A stretch of DNA of 64,000 bases. It comes from DATKYQ01 sp964640665 (GTDB lineage: Bacteria; Myxococcota; B64-G9). Location of the stretch: positions 1 through 64,000 of the forward strand of contig CAZXHT010000022.1 of NCBI GenBank assembly GCA_964640665.1. The letters are read 5' to 3'. The notes under the pieces were generated by a model. The model had not been told where the DNA came from and ran no database searches. It saw nothing but the letters and a program-made list of their open reading frames with translations. This document shows, piece after piece, positions 16,407 through 24,640 of this stretch (position 1 is the stretch's first letter; the number at the start of each line of letters is the position of its first letter). The position numbers and the translations under genes were made by a program.

Positions 16407-17726
16407 TCAATCCAGGAGTCTTTTCCGTCGTTCGGCTATTGTCCTCAGCAGCCCGGCCGCACTGCCGGTCAACGCCGGATCCCGTATCTGTCTACATAGC
16501 TTCTCCGCACGGTCGAGATCTCCTACTCTTAGATTGGCGTAGGCCAAACGATACTTATTAGTGTCATTCAGTGCTCTTGCGGCAATGAGAGGTTGTGCCA
16601 GCGATGCCGCTCGACCGAAATGACTCCCCCCGATATAGATGGCCAATCTCTGCGAGAGGCGCTTCTTCGGATCTCTTACTCGCTCATTCATTTCAATAGC
16701 TTCACGGAAGCGACCTACAAGCCGGAAATACTCTGCGCCGGCAAAGGCGTAGTCACCTCCCGCCAGCGTGGCCCGGCGCAAAAGCCTTGCGGCAGCCAGT
16801 GTCCGTCGGTCGGTTGAGTATGCGAAAGCCAGCCGGGCGAGTATCTCTGGATCTTGTTTGAATCGAAGGGCGGCTCCCTCCAGAATTACCTCCGCCTCGC
16901 GTGGCCGCCCCGTCTTGCGCAGGGCCTCGCCCAGAACCAGGTATGCGTCGCGATCGTCAGGCCTCCTGGCCAGGTACTCACCGCCCTTCTTCATCGCCGC
17001 GGCATAGAGACCTGCTTTGATCAGCAACAGTGCCTGTTCCCTGATCAATTCGGCGTGTGCGGCGAACGAACGCCGAGCCTGCTCCAGCGTTCCGTAGGCT
17101 TGCTCGACAAAACCGAGCCTCTCCTCGACCCGGGCTTTCAGCTGGAAATACGAGGGAAGCTTTTTGCCGATGGCCTTGCCCTTTTCGAGCGCGTCCAGGG
17201 ATTCCTGGTATCTATCGGTTTGAAAGTAAGCCTGTGCAGAATACAACCAGATCGCGGTCTGGTTGGGTTTGAGTTCCAGCGCTCTTGCGAAATGGGAAAT
17301 AGCCTTCTTGAACCGATTTCTTTTAATGGCCAAGATACCGCGAAAACTCTCCAGTACCGCCTCGTCTCCTTCCAGACCATTCAGGAGTTTTTCGGCTTCT
17401 TCTATTTTTCCCGCGTTTATCAGCTCTTGCACAAACTGTATGGGGTTGGCCTCACCCTTGTCGAGGTGGTTGCGCTGATTGCCCTTGTATCGTTTTCGGC
17501 CTCGCCGGCGTCTTCTTCTCTGTCCCTTTCCACGGCCCCATCCATGTCCACGCCCTCTACCTTTCCTGCGACGAAATTTACGCCCGCGGCCAAATCCATT
17601 GTCGGTATCTTTCTCCCAACTTTCCTCCTGATTTTTATTCTCCTTTTCTTCTCCTCGACTCTCGTCGGCATGAACAGGCCATGCGAGACTGGAGAAAAAA
17701 ACGATCATCACAAGCCAGATGCGCAT
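16407..17726 (-). CDS. Periplasmic TPR protein of the TonB operon, with Arg/Gly-rich linker
   Basis: The protein is 439 residues with a signal peptide (SLAWPVHAD). A highly basic low-complexity stretch at ~45-85 (GRGRGHGWGRGKGQRRRRRR) precedes about eight TPR-like units (~95-430; e.g. AISHFARALELKPNQTAIW, YLVLGEALRKTGRPREAEVI). It is the last gene of the iron-uptake operon, separated by one base from TonB. TPR proteins are regular companions of the TonB2/TtpC system, where they are thought to aid the energy transducer. The polybasic tract is unusual for a periplasmic protein and could bind envelope polyanions. Confidence 0.75.
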   Translation of the reverse strand: MRIWLVMIVFFSSLAWPVHADESRGEEKENKNQEESWEKDTDNGFGRGRKFRRRKGRGRGHGWGRGKGQRRRRRRGRKRYKGNQRNHLDKGEANPIQFVQELINAGKIEEAEKLLNGLEGDEAVLESFRGILAIKRNRFKKAISHFARALELKPNQTAIWLYSAQAYFQTDRYQESLDALEKGKAIGKKLPSYFQLKARVEERLGFVEQAYGTLEQARRSFAAHAELIREQALLLIKAGLYAAAMKKGGEYLARRPDDRDAYLVLGEALRKTGRPREAEVILEGAALRFKQDPEILARLAFAYSTDRRTLAAARLLRRATLAGGDYAFAGAEYFRLVGRFREAIEMNERVRDPKKRLSQRLAIYIGGSHFGRAASLAQPLIAARALNDTNKYRLAYANLRVGDLDRAEKLCRQIRDPALTGSAAGLLRTIAERRKRLLD

Positions 17727-17727
17727 A

Positions 17728-18363
17728 TCAATCCTCCAGCTTGAACACGATTTTCTGGCGGCAGAGCACGGCCACGGGCCGGCCCCTGAAGCGAGCAGGA
17801 GAGAACTGGTAATGTCGTACGGCTCTTTCGGCCGCAGCCTCGAATACGCCGGGTGGTTTCGACTTCACCACCCAGACTTTCTCTACCTTCCCGGAAGCCG
17901 AGATCTGAAGCTTGAAAACCACGTATCCCTCAATGCCACGGTCCTCGGCTGATGCGGGGTATTCGGGGACCACCCTGCGCGTAATCCGCGGGGGGTCATC
18001 CACGGCCTCTTCTTTCAGGATGAATCCCACGTTCCAACCCTGTTGTTGGCCCAACAGGTCACTCAATAGATCGACGCGGCCGATGTTCGGCATCAAGTTT
18101 GCCGACGAGATGCTTGAAGGTAGATTCGGGACAGGCATTGGCACGGCCCGCGGGCGTGCTCTCGCTACCTGTTGCCTGATATGATGCCGGCGCTGCTTCT
18201 CGGGCGGTTCTTGCAGGTGAATGGCGCTGGTGGTTGCCTCGGCGTTCCTCACGGACGCGTGCACATACTTGTTGACCCTGATCATCAGATACAGGCCGGC
18301 GCCATTCACCAGTAGCGCCAGCAGAAAGGCCAATGCAATTCTGATCCAGCGCCCGCGGATCAT
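17728..18363 (-). CDS. tonB: TonB-family energy transducer
   Basis: The protein is 211 residues. The start at 18363 overlaps the ExbD stop (ATGA); the open frame extends further but without reason. One N-terminal membrane helix (IALAFLLALLVNGAGLYLMI), a periplasmic linker, and a TonB C-terminal domain (VPEYPASAEDRGIEGYVVFKL...VVKSKPPGVFEAAAERAVRHYQFSP). It should couple the ExbB/ExbD proton motor to the receptor encoded upstream. The linker is short compared with enterobacterial TonB, as in TonB2 types. Confidence 0.85.
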   Translation of the reverse strand: MIRGRWIRIALAFLLALLVNGAGLYLMIRVNKYVHASVRNAEATTSAIHLQEPPEKQRRHHIRQQVARARPRAVPMPVPNLPSSISSANLMPNIGRVDLLSDLLGQQQGWNVGFILKEEAVDDPPRITRRVVPEYPASAEDRGIEGYVVFKLQISASGKVEKVWVVKSKPPGVFEAAAERAVRHYQFSPARFRGRPVAVLCRQKIVFKLED

Positions 18364-18770
18364 ATTTCCTGCTCTACGGCCACGCCCACGTCCTTCGCGC
18401 CGGCCAGTCGGCACTGGTCCACGATGTCCACGAGCAGTCCGGTTTGCACGTGCCGATCGGCGATAACGAGCACGGTCTTGATCCGCTGGCGCGAAATGAT
18501 CTCGTGGAGCCTGGCTTGAAGCATCCAGGATTTGACCGGCTGCGCGTCCACGAAAAGCTCTCCGCGACGTCCCACCGAGACCCGCACCGACCGGTTATCC
18601 GCCTGCCGGGCCGTCTTTGCGCCCGGACGCTCGATCGCAATCTTCGCATCCCGCACGAAGGTGGTGGTGACCATGAAGAAGATGAGCAAGATGAATACCA
18701 TATCTATGAGCGGCGCGATGTTGATCTCGCTCTCCTGCCTCCGCCGCCCGGTTGCCGGTCCCAAGCTCAT
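18360..18770 (-). CDS. exbD: ExbD-family biopolymer transporter
   Basis: The protein is 136 residues, with one transmembrane helix carrying the essential Asp (INIAPLIDMVFILLIFFMVT, D23) and a periplasmic domain (RVSVGRRGELFVDAQPV...VLVIADRHV). The length is normal for ExbD/TolR. It overlaps both neighbours by four bases. It forms the proton-conducting motor with the ExbB protein(s) upstream. Confidence 0.9.
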   Translation of the reverse strand: MSLGPATGRRRQESEINIAPLIDMVFILLIFFMVTTTFVRDAKIAIERPGAKTARQADNRSVRVSVGRRGELFVDAQPVKSWMLQARLHEIISRQRIKTVLVIADRHVQTGLLVDIVDQCRLAGAKDVGVAVEQEI

Positions 18771-19375
18771 GCCGCCTCCTTTACGAGTCCACTGGCCACT
18801 CGCATGAGGTGCTCTCTCCCCCGCAGCATTTCTGTCACGAGGGCTTCTTCTCTGCGATCCAGAAGTCTTCCGGCTATGACTCCGAGGATGGCCACGAAAA
18901 GGCCCATCTGGGTGCTAATAAGGGCCTCGGCGATACCTCCCGCCACTCCTCCGCTCTGGGTAAACAACTCCATCGCGGTCAGCGAGCAGAACGTCTCGAT
19001 CATCCCGCTTACCGTGCCCAGGAGACCCAGCAGGGGCGCCACGCCGCACAGGCTGCGGATGATCCGGCGGTACCGGGAAAGCTGCTGCTTCGACTCCATC
19101 ACCAGGAGGTCAAGTCTCTCCCTGCTCAGAATGCCGAACCTCCCAATCTCGCTCGCTCCGCGCTGGAGGAAATCGTCGAGAAGGCCCCGCGAGGGGCGCG
19201 CCTGCCCGGGATCGAGAAACATCTTACGTATCTTGATGATGAGATCGCCTCGAAAGCCTCGCCGCAGCATCTGAATCCGCAGGCCGATGAGTGTCCACAG
19301 CGCCACTCCGACAAGGAGCAATGCCGGCATGACGAAGCCGCCCATTGCCAGATAGTTTATTAGCTGCTCAAACAT
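18767..19375 (-). CDS. exbB: ExbB/TolQ-family proton channel
   Basis: The protein is 202 residues. Start 19375 overlaps the upstream stop by eight bases. Three transmembrane segments: residues ~8-28, then LCGVAPLLGLLGTVSGMIET, then a third near QMGLFVAILGVIAG. The PLLGLLGTV.G signature is the MotA/TolQ/ExbB hallmark. It is the second ExbB-type protein in the operon. Confidence 0.9.
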   Translation of the reverse strand: MFEQLINYLAMGGFVMPALLLVGVALWTLIGLRIQMLRRGFRGDLIIKIRKMFLDPGQARPSRGLLDDFLQRGASEIGRFGILSRERLDLLVMESKQQLSRYRRIIRSLCGVAPLLGLLGTVSGMIETFCSLTAMELFTQSGGVAGGIAEALISTQMGLFVAILGVIAGRLLDRREEALVTEMLRGREHLMRVASGLVKEAA

Positions 19376-20780
19376 CAATGCCTCTCTGACGAGCCGGGTC
19401 CGGATGCTGCGGCCCGTCGATCGAGGCACCCCGGTCGTCGTCCTTCTTCAACAAGTTGCGCTGCTCTCCGCGCATCTTGTTGAGCAAGCCGAGTGAATTG
19501 GTCTCCATGTCGGAAAGCACGTGATCCACCCTCCCGGAAAGCAGGGAGTGAACCAGCAAGGTGGGGATGGCCAGCATCAGGCCGAACTGCGTGGTCAACA
19601 AGGCCTCGGAGATACCACCCGACAGCAGTCGCGGATCCCCGGTGCCATGCTCGGTGATCACGTGAAACGTGCCGATCATTCCGGTGACGGTGCCCAACAA
19701 CCCCAGCAGCGGTGCCACCACCGCAATCACGTTCAGGGCCGGCAGAAAACGCTCCAGGATTGGCCTCTCGGCCAGGATGGACTCGTTGACCAGTTCTTCA
19801 AGCTGCGAGCGCGGCAACTCGCGGTTTCGCAGAATCGTCCCCAGCACCCGGGCCACCGCCCCCGGCTCCCGATGGCAATCCTCGGCGGCCTTAGCCCACT
19901 GGACGTTGGATATGCGATCTCCCACCCGCTTCATCAGGCGGCCCGCATTGGTGTGCACCTTTCTCAACGTCACCAGCCGTTCGATGAGGATAAGCAGTGC
20001 TATCACCGCCAGAACAAGTATAGGCCACATCACGAAACCGCCCGCCAGAAAGGTCTCCCAGAGGGTCTTCCCATTGCCTGAAACCCCGCCTCCCCAATCG
20101 AGGGGATCGAAAAGGTACATCCCGACCAGGAGCGGGTCGCCGCCATCGAGAAGGGCCCGAGCTTGTCCGAGCGACTGCTGGTATACTACCTTGAGCGACC
20201 GGGAACCCGCCGGCCCCAAGGCCCCGCCCGTTCCCGGGTCCAGGCTGGTAGCCGCCACCCGAGACAGCCACAGGATGTCGGCTTTCCTCTCTAAACCGCT
20301 GGTGGCGAAGTAGTTGCCCCTCTCGACACGTAGTTTGCCGAGCCGCTCTGCAAGTTGGCAGCCCTGCTTGAAGATTTTCTCGATAACGAGTCTCGGGTCT
20401 TCTTCGCCTTGCTCGACCTCGATCCCATGATGGAGCAAGGTGGAAACGGCTTGATCCAGAGTGTTGTTGAAGAGGGACTCTCTGTTACTGCTTACGTTAA
20501 CTTCTTCTTCTTTCTCGCCGAGTTTTTCCTCTATTACCTCGTTTTCGATCCTTAGCGATGTGACCTCCTCGGATATTTGGATCACCTCGGCGCGAAGTCG
20601 GCTGGCCGCTTCTTTGTATTGCTTTTCCTGTGCATCGATCCGTGAAAGGAGTTGCTGTTTCTCGGCCTTGAGCAATTGAATCTCCTGCCGGTAAGCCTTC
20701 TCCAGAGGAGACTCGGCCCATGCCGCGTGTATCGGCACAAGCAGGACGAGAAGGAGCACGGTGCCGGCTCTACTCGTCAT
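19368..20780 (-). CDS. TtpC-like ExbB with N-terminal coiled-coil extension
   Basis: The protein is 470 residues. It has a signal sequence, then a long periplasmic coiled coil (~25-100, KQQLLSRIDAQEKQYKEAAS and similar) and a globular part to ~250. A C-terminal MotA/TolQ/ExbB domain follows, with membrane segments from ~258 and PLLGLLGTVTGMIGTF. This architecture is that of TtpC, the extra component of Vibrio TonB2 systems, where it is needed for transport. The genes on either side (DUF3450, ExbB, ExbD, TonB) agree exactly with a TonB2 operon. Confidence 0.85.
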   Translation of the reverse strand: MTSRAGTVLLLVLLVPIHAAWAESPLEKAYRQEIQLLKAEKQQLLSRIDAQEKQYKEAASRLRAEVIQISEEVTSLRIENEVIEEKLGEKEEEVNVSSNRESLFNNTLDQAVSTLLHHGIEVEQGEEDPRLVIEKIFKQGCQLAERLGKLRVERGNYFATSGLERKADILWLSRVAATSLDPGTGGALGPAGSRSLKVVYQQSLGQARALLDGGDPLLVGMYLFDPLDWGGGVSGNGKTLWETFLAGGFVMWPILVLAVIALLILIERLVTLRKVHTNAGRLMKRVGDRISNVQWAKAAEDCHREPGAVARVLGTILRNRELPRSQLEELVNESILAERPILERFLPALNVIAVVAPLLGLLGTVTGMIGTFHVITEHGTGDPRLLSGGISEALLTTQFGLMLAIPTLLVHSLLSGRVDHVLSDMETNSLGLLNKMRGEQRNLLKKDDDRGASIDGPQHPDPARQRGIDV

Positions 20781-21550
20781 TCCGCAACCTCCTTTGTGGA
20801 AATGCGAGGCAAGGGTAGGAGGAAATATCCTTTTCGGATCTGCTTGCGAAGCGCATCGATAAGGGACTCTATCGCCTCGATTTTCTCTTTATTGGTAATA
20901 ATCCGAAATGAATACTCGGCGTTTGCATCCTGAACCGCCCAACCTGCCCTGCCGTCCTCGGTTCTGAAGTAGAGAGCTCCCATGCCGAGGCGAGCAACCT
21001 CTACCAGCAGGCGCTCACCGCCCAGAACGATCACCTGACGATGCAATCCGCTTTCAGCCGTGAGCTTGATCTCGTCCTCGACGATTTGCCACAAGCGGGA
21101 TAGCGCCAGCGCCGGATCCGCCCGGGGGCTCTTCAGGCCGGCGACGATCTCGTCCACGGCGGCCAGGCGCTCCGCGCGCTTGAAAGGCAGAGTTTGAAGA
21201 ACGAGATTCCTGAGCCGCATGGCCGCATCGAGGGCCGGCCGCATGAGTCTGGCGGACCATGATTCCGCCTTGCGTCGCTCGGCAAGCTGCTTCGCCCGGA
21301 GGCGTTTCACGGTCTCGCGCCTTACCTGCTCCTTGCGGAGGAGAACCTCCAGATCGCCTTTCTGTGTTTCCAATGAGAGTCTCTCGGAGCGGGCAGCGGA
21401 TCGCAGTCGCTCGAGATGCGACTCGAGATCGTCCACCTCGGCGCGAAGCCCCGCGAGCCTCTTACCGTACTGCTCGGATCCCGCAAGAGACCGGCCGGTA
21501 AGCCCGAAGGACAATCCAGCCAGAACGAAGAAAAGTGTCCACTTGCTCAT
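20777..21550 (-). CDS. DUF3450 periplasmic coiled-coil protein
   Basis: The protein is 257 residues with a signal peptide, a long coiled coil at ~25-105, then a globular C-terminal half with LPFKRAERLAAVDEIVAGL, LWQIVEDEIKL and MGALYFRTEDGRAGWA, the DUF3450 pattern. DUF3450 genes regularly precede ttpC in TonB2 operons. It probably helps assemble the energising complex. It overlaps the TonB receptor gene by one base and ttpC by four. Confidence 0.8.
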   Translation of the reverse strand: MSKWTLFFVLAGLSFGLTGRSLAGSEQYGKRLAGLRAEVDDLESHLERLRSAARSERLSLETQKGDLEVLLRKEQVRRETVKRLRAKQLAERRKAESWSARLMRPALDAAMRLRNLVLQTLPFKRAERLAAVDEIVAGLKSPRADPALALSRLWQIVEDEIKLTAESGLHRQVIVLGGERLLVEVARLGMGALYFRTEDGRAGWAVQDANAEYSFRIITNKEKIEAIESLIDALRKQIRKGYFLLPLPRISTKEVAE

Positions 21551-23634
21551 CAGATCTCCATCTTCAAACCGGTGTAGAAAAAGAATCCGCGCAACGGTCC
21601 CCAGATGTAAACCACGTCCGCACTCATTGGCGTGCCGTCATCGTCCGCGGGGAAGTAAAGCGGGCCCTCGATGTCCGCCTGGTGATAATTCAGAAGGTTG
21701 TCCACACCCGCGTATACAGAGAACCATTTGTACAGCTTCTGCTCAACCCGGATATTTACGATGGCGTACCAGGGTGACTCTTCCATTTTCGGATTGTTCA
21801 GATCGGCATTGGCGGGATCCAGCCAGTCGGTCAGGGTGGGGCGATCGAGGGCGATGTTGTAGCCGTACCCATACACCTTCCTTAGATTCATCGGGGCGTA
21901 TATGTCGCCGGCCAGTGATATCTTCAACCCGAATTCGAAGCTCAGATCAACGCCGACGTTGATCTGTTGACGGGGTGGGGCCGATACCAGTGCGTGGGTG
22001 TCGTCTATATAATAATAGTACCCGTATCCCACCCGGGCCATGAGCCATTTCAACGGCTGACTCTGTATTTGCGCCTCGGCCGAGAGCACGTCCAACTCGC
22101 CATCCGTGTTGAATACGCGTATGTATCCTTCACCCGTTGTCTCCACCGTGATGGGGTCGCTAACGCGGTTCCAGGCTCCCTCCAGCGTGGCATTGAGCTT
22201 GCGACCCAGATCCAGGGTGGCCGACAGATTGGCGCTGATAGTACGTTCCGGAGCGTTCGTGTCGTTCAGTAAGCGGTATCCCGCGGGAGCCACGCCGTGA
22301 GAGTACTCATAAAACGTAGTCGGCGCCCTGAAGCCGGTGCCCGCAACGGCTCGCACGGTCAACTCGTCCGTCACGGCGTACCTGAAAGCGCCGCGTGGAG
22401 TGAAGACGGCACCGAAATCATTGTGATAGTCGAAGCGCATGCCGTGAACGAAATCGAGGCCCTCGATGATGCCCCAGTCTCCCTGAACGAACACCCCGGG
22501 CATGTGATAGTCGTAGTCCGCCTTTGCCAGGTTCTCATGCAGTTTCTCCAGGCGATAGGACAATCCCCCCACCAAGGTGTAACTGCCGGCCAGCCTGGCA
22601 ATAATGGTTTCCTGGGCGTAGAGCATGAACTGATCGGCCACGTAGACTTCCCCCTCGTAGTCGGAATCCTGGTAGTGGTACGAGGAAGACAGGGTCGTCT
22701 CCGATCGGAGCCGGTCTGTAAACTCATGTTCGAGACGCACCCCTCCCTCGAAGCGGCGCGTGAGGATGCTCTCGGAGAGTCCGCGCCGACCATCGTTCAG
22801 TACCTCCAGAAAGCTCCCCAGGCCGCCGCCCTGCCGCTTTTCCAGTACGGTGGCCACACGCAGCGTCAGGTTGGTGTCCTCGGCGATGTCCCAGTAGGCC
22901 GTGCCGGAGAAGCTTCCCTGGTCGTAACCGGTAGCCTCGCTGACGCCGTCGCCGTCCCTGTCGACGCTCTCTTGCGAGGTGAAGGTGCCGGTCAAGGTCA
23001 GTCCAAAACCATCCTTTCCGAAGGATGCATACCCCATGGCTCTCTTCCAGTGGAACATTCCGCCCTCTACGGATAATTGGCCCTTGGTGTCACTCGTCGG
23101 CTTCCGGGTGATAACATTGATCACGCCTCCGATAGCGTCAGTGCCGTACAGGATGGAGTTGGCCCCCTTTATGATCTCGATTCGTTCGATCTCCTGGGCC
23201 GGCAGGCTCAAAAGTCCGTAGGTCGTGCCAAGGGACGAGTACATGGGCATGCCGTCGATCAACATGAGGGTGTAACGCGAGGGCATCCCTGAGATCTTGA
23301 CTCCGGTGGTGTTGCAGATCGAACAGACGTTATCGATTCTGATGCCGGGTCTGAACTCGATGGCATCAAGGAGATTCACGGCGCCCTTTGCTTCGATCTC
23401 GTCCGCCCGGATAAGCTCGGTCCTGATCGGCGCATCCTTGAGAAGTTTCTTGGTCCGGGTGCCGGTTACAACCACGTCTTCGGTTTCGTAGATTTTATCT
23501 TGCTCCTCGGTGACATTGCCGGCCTGCTTTTCCCGCTCTACCTTCTCTTGATCCCCCCTCTCGCCTGCAGTCGCGGTCGAGTTCAAAAGTGAGCATATCA
23601 AGGTCAATACAAGTATTTTTATTGCGCCTTCCAT
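21550..23634 (-). CDS. TonB-dependent outer membrane receptor (likely iron or metal chelate)
   Basis: The protein is 694 residues with a signal peptide, a TonB box-like EDVVVTGTR, and a plug domain (LLDAIEFRPGIRID...ERIEIIKGANSILYGTDAIGGVINVIT). A 22-strand barrel follows, ending in an aromatic-rich FFFYTGLKMEI. The plug contains an unusual Cys pair, DNVCSICNT, that could form a disulfide or bind a metal. The operon context (TonB2 system, adjacent DtxR-type regulator, divergent feoB) strongly suggests an iron-related substrate. A 24-bp palindrome 62 bases upstream overlaps a candidate regulator box. Confidence 0.85.
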   Translation of the reverse strand: MEGAIKILVLTLICSLLNSTATAGERGDQEKVEREKQAGNVTEEQDKIYETEDVVVTGTRTKKLLKDAPIRTELIRADEIEAKGAVNLLDAIEFRPGIRIDNVCSICNTTGVKISGMPSRYTLMLIDGMPMYSSLGTTYGLLSLPAQEIERIEIIKGANSILYGTDAIGGVINVITRKPTSDTKGQLSVEGGMFHWKRAMGYASFGKDGFGLTLTGTFTSQESVDRDGDGVSEATGYDQGSFSGTAYWDIAEDTNLTLRVATVLEKRQGGGLGSFLEVLNDGRRGLSESILTRRFEGGVRLEHEFTDRLRSETTLSSSYHYQDSDYEGEVYVADQFMLYAQETIIARLAGSYTLVGGLSYRLEKLHENLAKADYDYHMPGVFVQGDWGIIEGLDFVHGMRFDYHNDFGAVFTPRGAFRYAVTDELTVRAVAGTGFRAPTTFYEYSHGVAPAGYRLLNDTNAPERTISANLSATLDLGRKLNATLEGAWNRVSDPITVETTGEGYIRVFNTDGELDVLSAEAQIQSQPLKWLMARVGYGYYYYIDDTHALVSAPPRQQINVGVDLSFEFGLKISLAGDIYAPMNLRKVYGYGYNIALDRPTLTDWLDPANADLNNPKMEESPWYAIVNIRVEQKLYKWFSVYAGVDNLLNYHQADIEGPLYFPADDDGTPMSADVVYIWGPLRGFFFYTGLKMEI

Positions 23635-23695
23635 TTGGTTCTCCCGTTTTCGTTCGCACGCTCAAGGCCCGTGATATCCAATAAGATATGGCATA

Positions 23696-23719
23696 CACAT
23701 GTAGCCATGTCTACATGTG
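23696..23719. promoter_or_regulatory. Palindromic operator upstream of the TonB receptor operon
   Basis: Arms CACATGTAG (23696-23704) and CTACATGTG (23711-23719) are perfect complements around six bases. The centre, TAGCCATGTCTA (23702-23713), resembles the two boxes at 24496-24507 and 24588-24599 (shared TAG.....GTCTA), so it may bind the DtxR-like regulator. Confidence 0.5.
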
Positions 23720-23732
23720 CCGGTAAAAAAAA

Positions 23733-24482
23733 TCATCCCGTTGCCACCATTACGACCTCGGCTTCCTTTCGGCGCAGTGATAACTGGAACCCACCAAGCT
23801 TTATCCAAATCGGGTCTCCGGCCGGGGCGACCCTTTCGATATCTATACGTGTATCGGGCAGGATACCCATGTCCAAAAGGCGTTGGCGAATGGGGCCCTG
23901 GCCGTTTATCTGGGTTACCCGTCCACTCTCGCCCGGTTGCAGATCGGCTACGCTTTTACTTTGAATCTGGTGAGGACGCAGAAAATCGATTTTGGGAGTA
24001 CACACGGTGTTACGTTCGGGCATGTCGCTCTGCACAACCGAACAACCGTGAAACCTCGATAGGATATCCCGCCCCTCGGGGCAGACGGCCAGAAACTCGA
24101 AGAACCTCACCAGGCGGTCCATTACCTGCGGCGAGAGCGAGTGTTCGATGGCACATGCGTCGTCCCGGGCCGATTCGCTCGGTACGTCGAGCACTTCCAG
24201 GAAGAAGCGCTCCAGGATCCTGTGCCGGGAATAGACACGACGGGCCTCCCTCTCTCCTTCTGGCGTTAAAGCGATGTACTCGCGCCGAACATATTTGATT
24301 AACCCCTGTTCGGATAGGCGTCGCATGGCGGGAGAGACAGATGCCGACTTTACCCCCCGGGCATTGGCTATATCTTTTACTCGTGCAAAACCCTTATCTC
24401 TGACTGCGATATAGATCGTCTCAAGGTAATCCTCTAGTGCATCGGTCAAGGACGCCCCGGAATTCACAGGTCGCAAGGACAA
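23733..24482 (-). CDS. DtxR/MntR-family metal-dependent repressor with fused FeoA domain
   Basis: The protein is 249 residues. Residues ~10-75 are the DtxR winged helix (LEDYLETIYIAVRDKGFARV, SASVSPAMRRLSEQGLI); ~75-150 the dimerisation/metal domain (HRILERFFLEVLDV, DACAIEHSLS). After a linker, ~172-248 is a FeoA/SH3-like domain (LQPGESGRVTQI, RLLDMGILPDT). It should sense iron or manganese and repress the divergent feoB and the receptor operon. A fused FeoA is known in IdeR-type proteins; no separate feoA gene is present here, so the domain might also contact FeoB. Confidence 0.85.
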   Translation of the reverse strand: MSLRPVNSGASLTDALEDYLETIYIAVRDKGFARVKDIANARGVKSASVSPAMRRLSEQGLIKYVRREYIALTPEGEREARRVYSRHRILERFFLEVLDVPSESARDDACAIEHSLSPQVMDRLVRFFEFLAVCPEGRDILSRFHGCSVVQSDMPERNTVCTPKIDFLRPHQIQSKSVADLQPGESGRVTQINGQGPIRQRLLDMGILPDTRIDIERVAPAGDPIWIKLGGFQLSLRRKEAEVVMVATG

Positions 24483-24495
24483 ATCTGCCTCCTAG

Positions 24496-24507
24496 TAGAG
24501 GCGTCTA
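24496..24507. promoter_or_regulatory. Regulator box in front of the DtxR-FeoA gene
   Basis: TAGAGGCGTCTA followed by GCAAAG, 14 bases before the regulator's start. It matches the box at 24588 (TAGA..-GTCTA-GCAAAG), arguing for autoregulation. Confidence 0.5.
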
Positions 24508-24558
24508 GCAAAGAGCGCCATGACTGTCAATTGTTTTTTTCGAGTCGTTATTAAAACC

Positions 24559-24587
24559 TTGACATTGCTATCAAAGGTGGTACTTCG
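24559..24587 (+). promoter_or_regulatory. Putative feoB promoter
   Basis: TTGACA at 24559-24564, with a weak -10 (TACTTC or ACTTCG) at 24581-24587. The candidate repressor box begins at the next base, where binding would block transcription. Confidence 0.4.
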
Positions 24588-24599
24588 TAGACGAGTCTA
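24588..24599. promoter_or_regulatory. Regulator box in front of feoB
   Basis: TAGACGAGTCTA is an inverted repeat (TAGAC-GA-GTCTA), followed by GCAAAG as at the second box. It lies 41 bases before the feoB start codon. Confidence 0.55.
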
Positions 24600-24640
24600 G
24601 CAAAGGAAGCTAGTGTGGTAAATTTCTGTCAGGATAAGAT

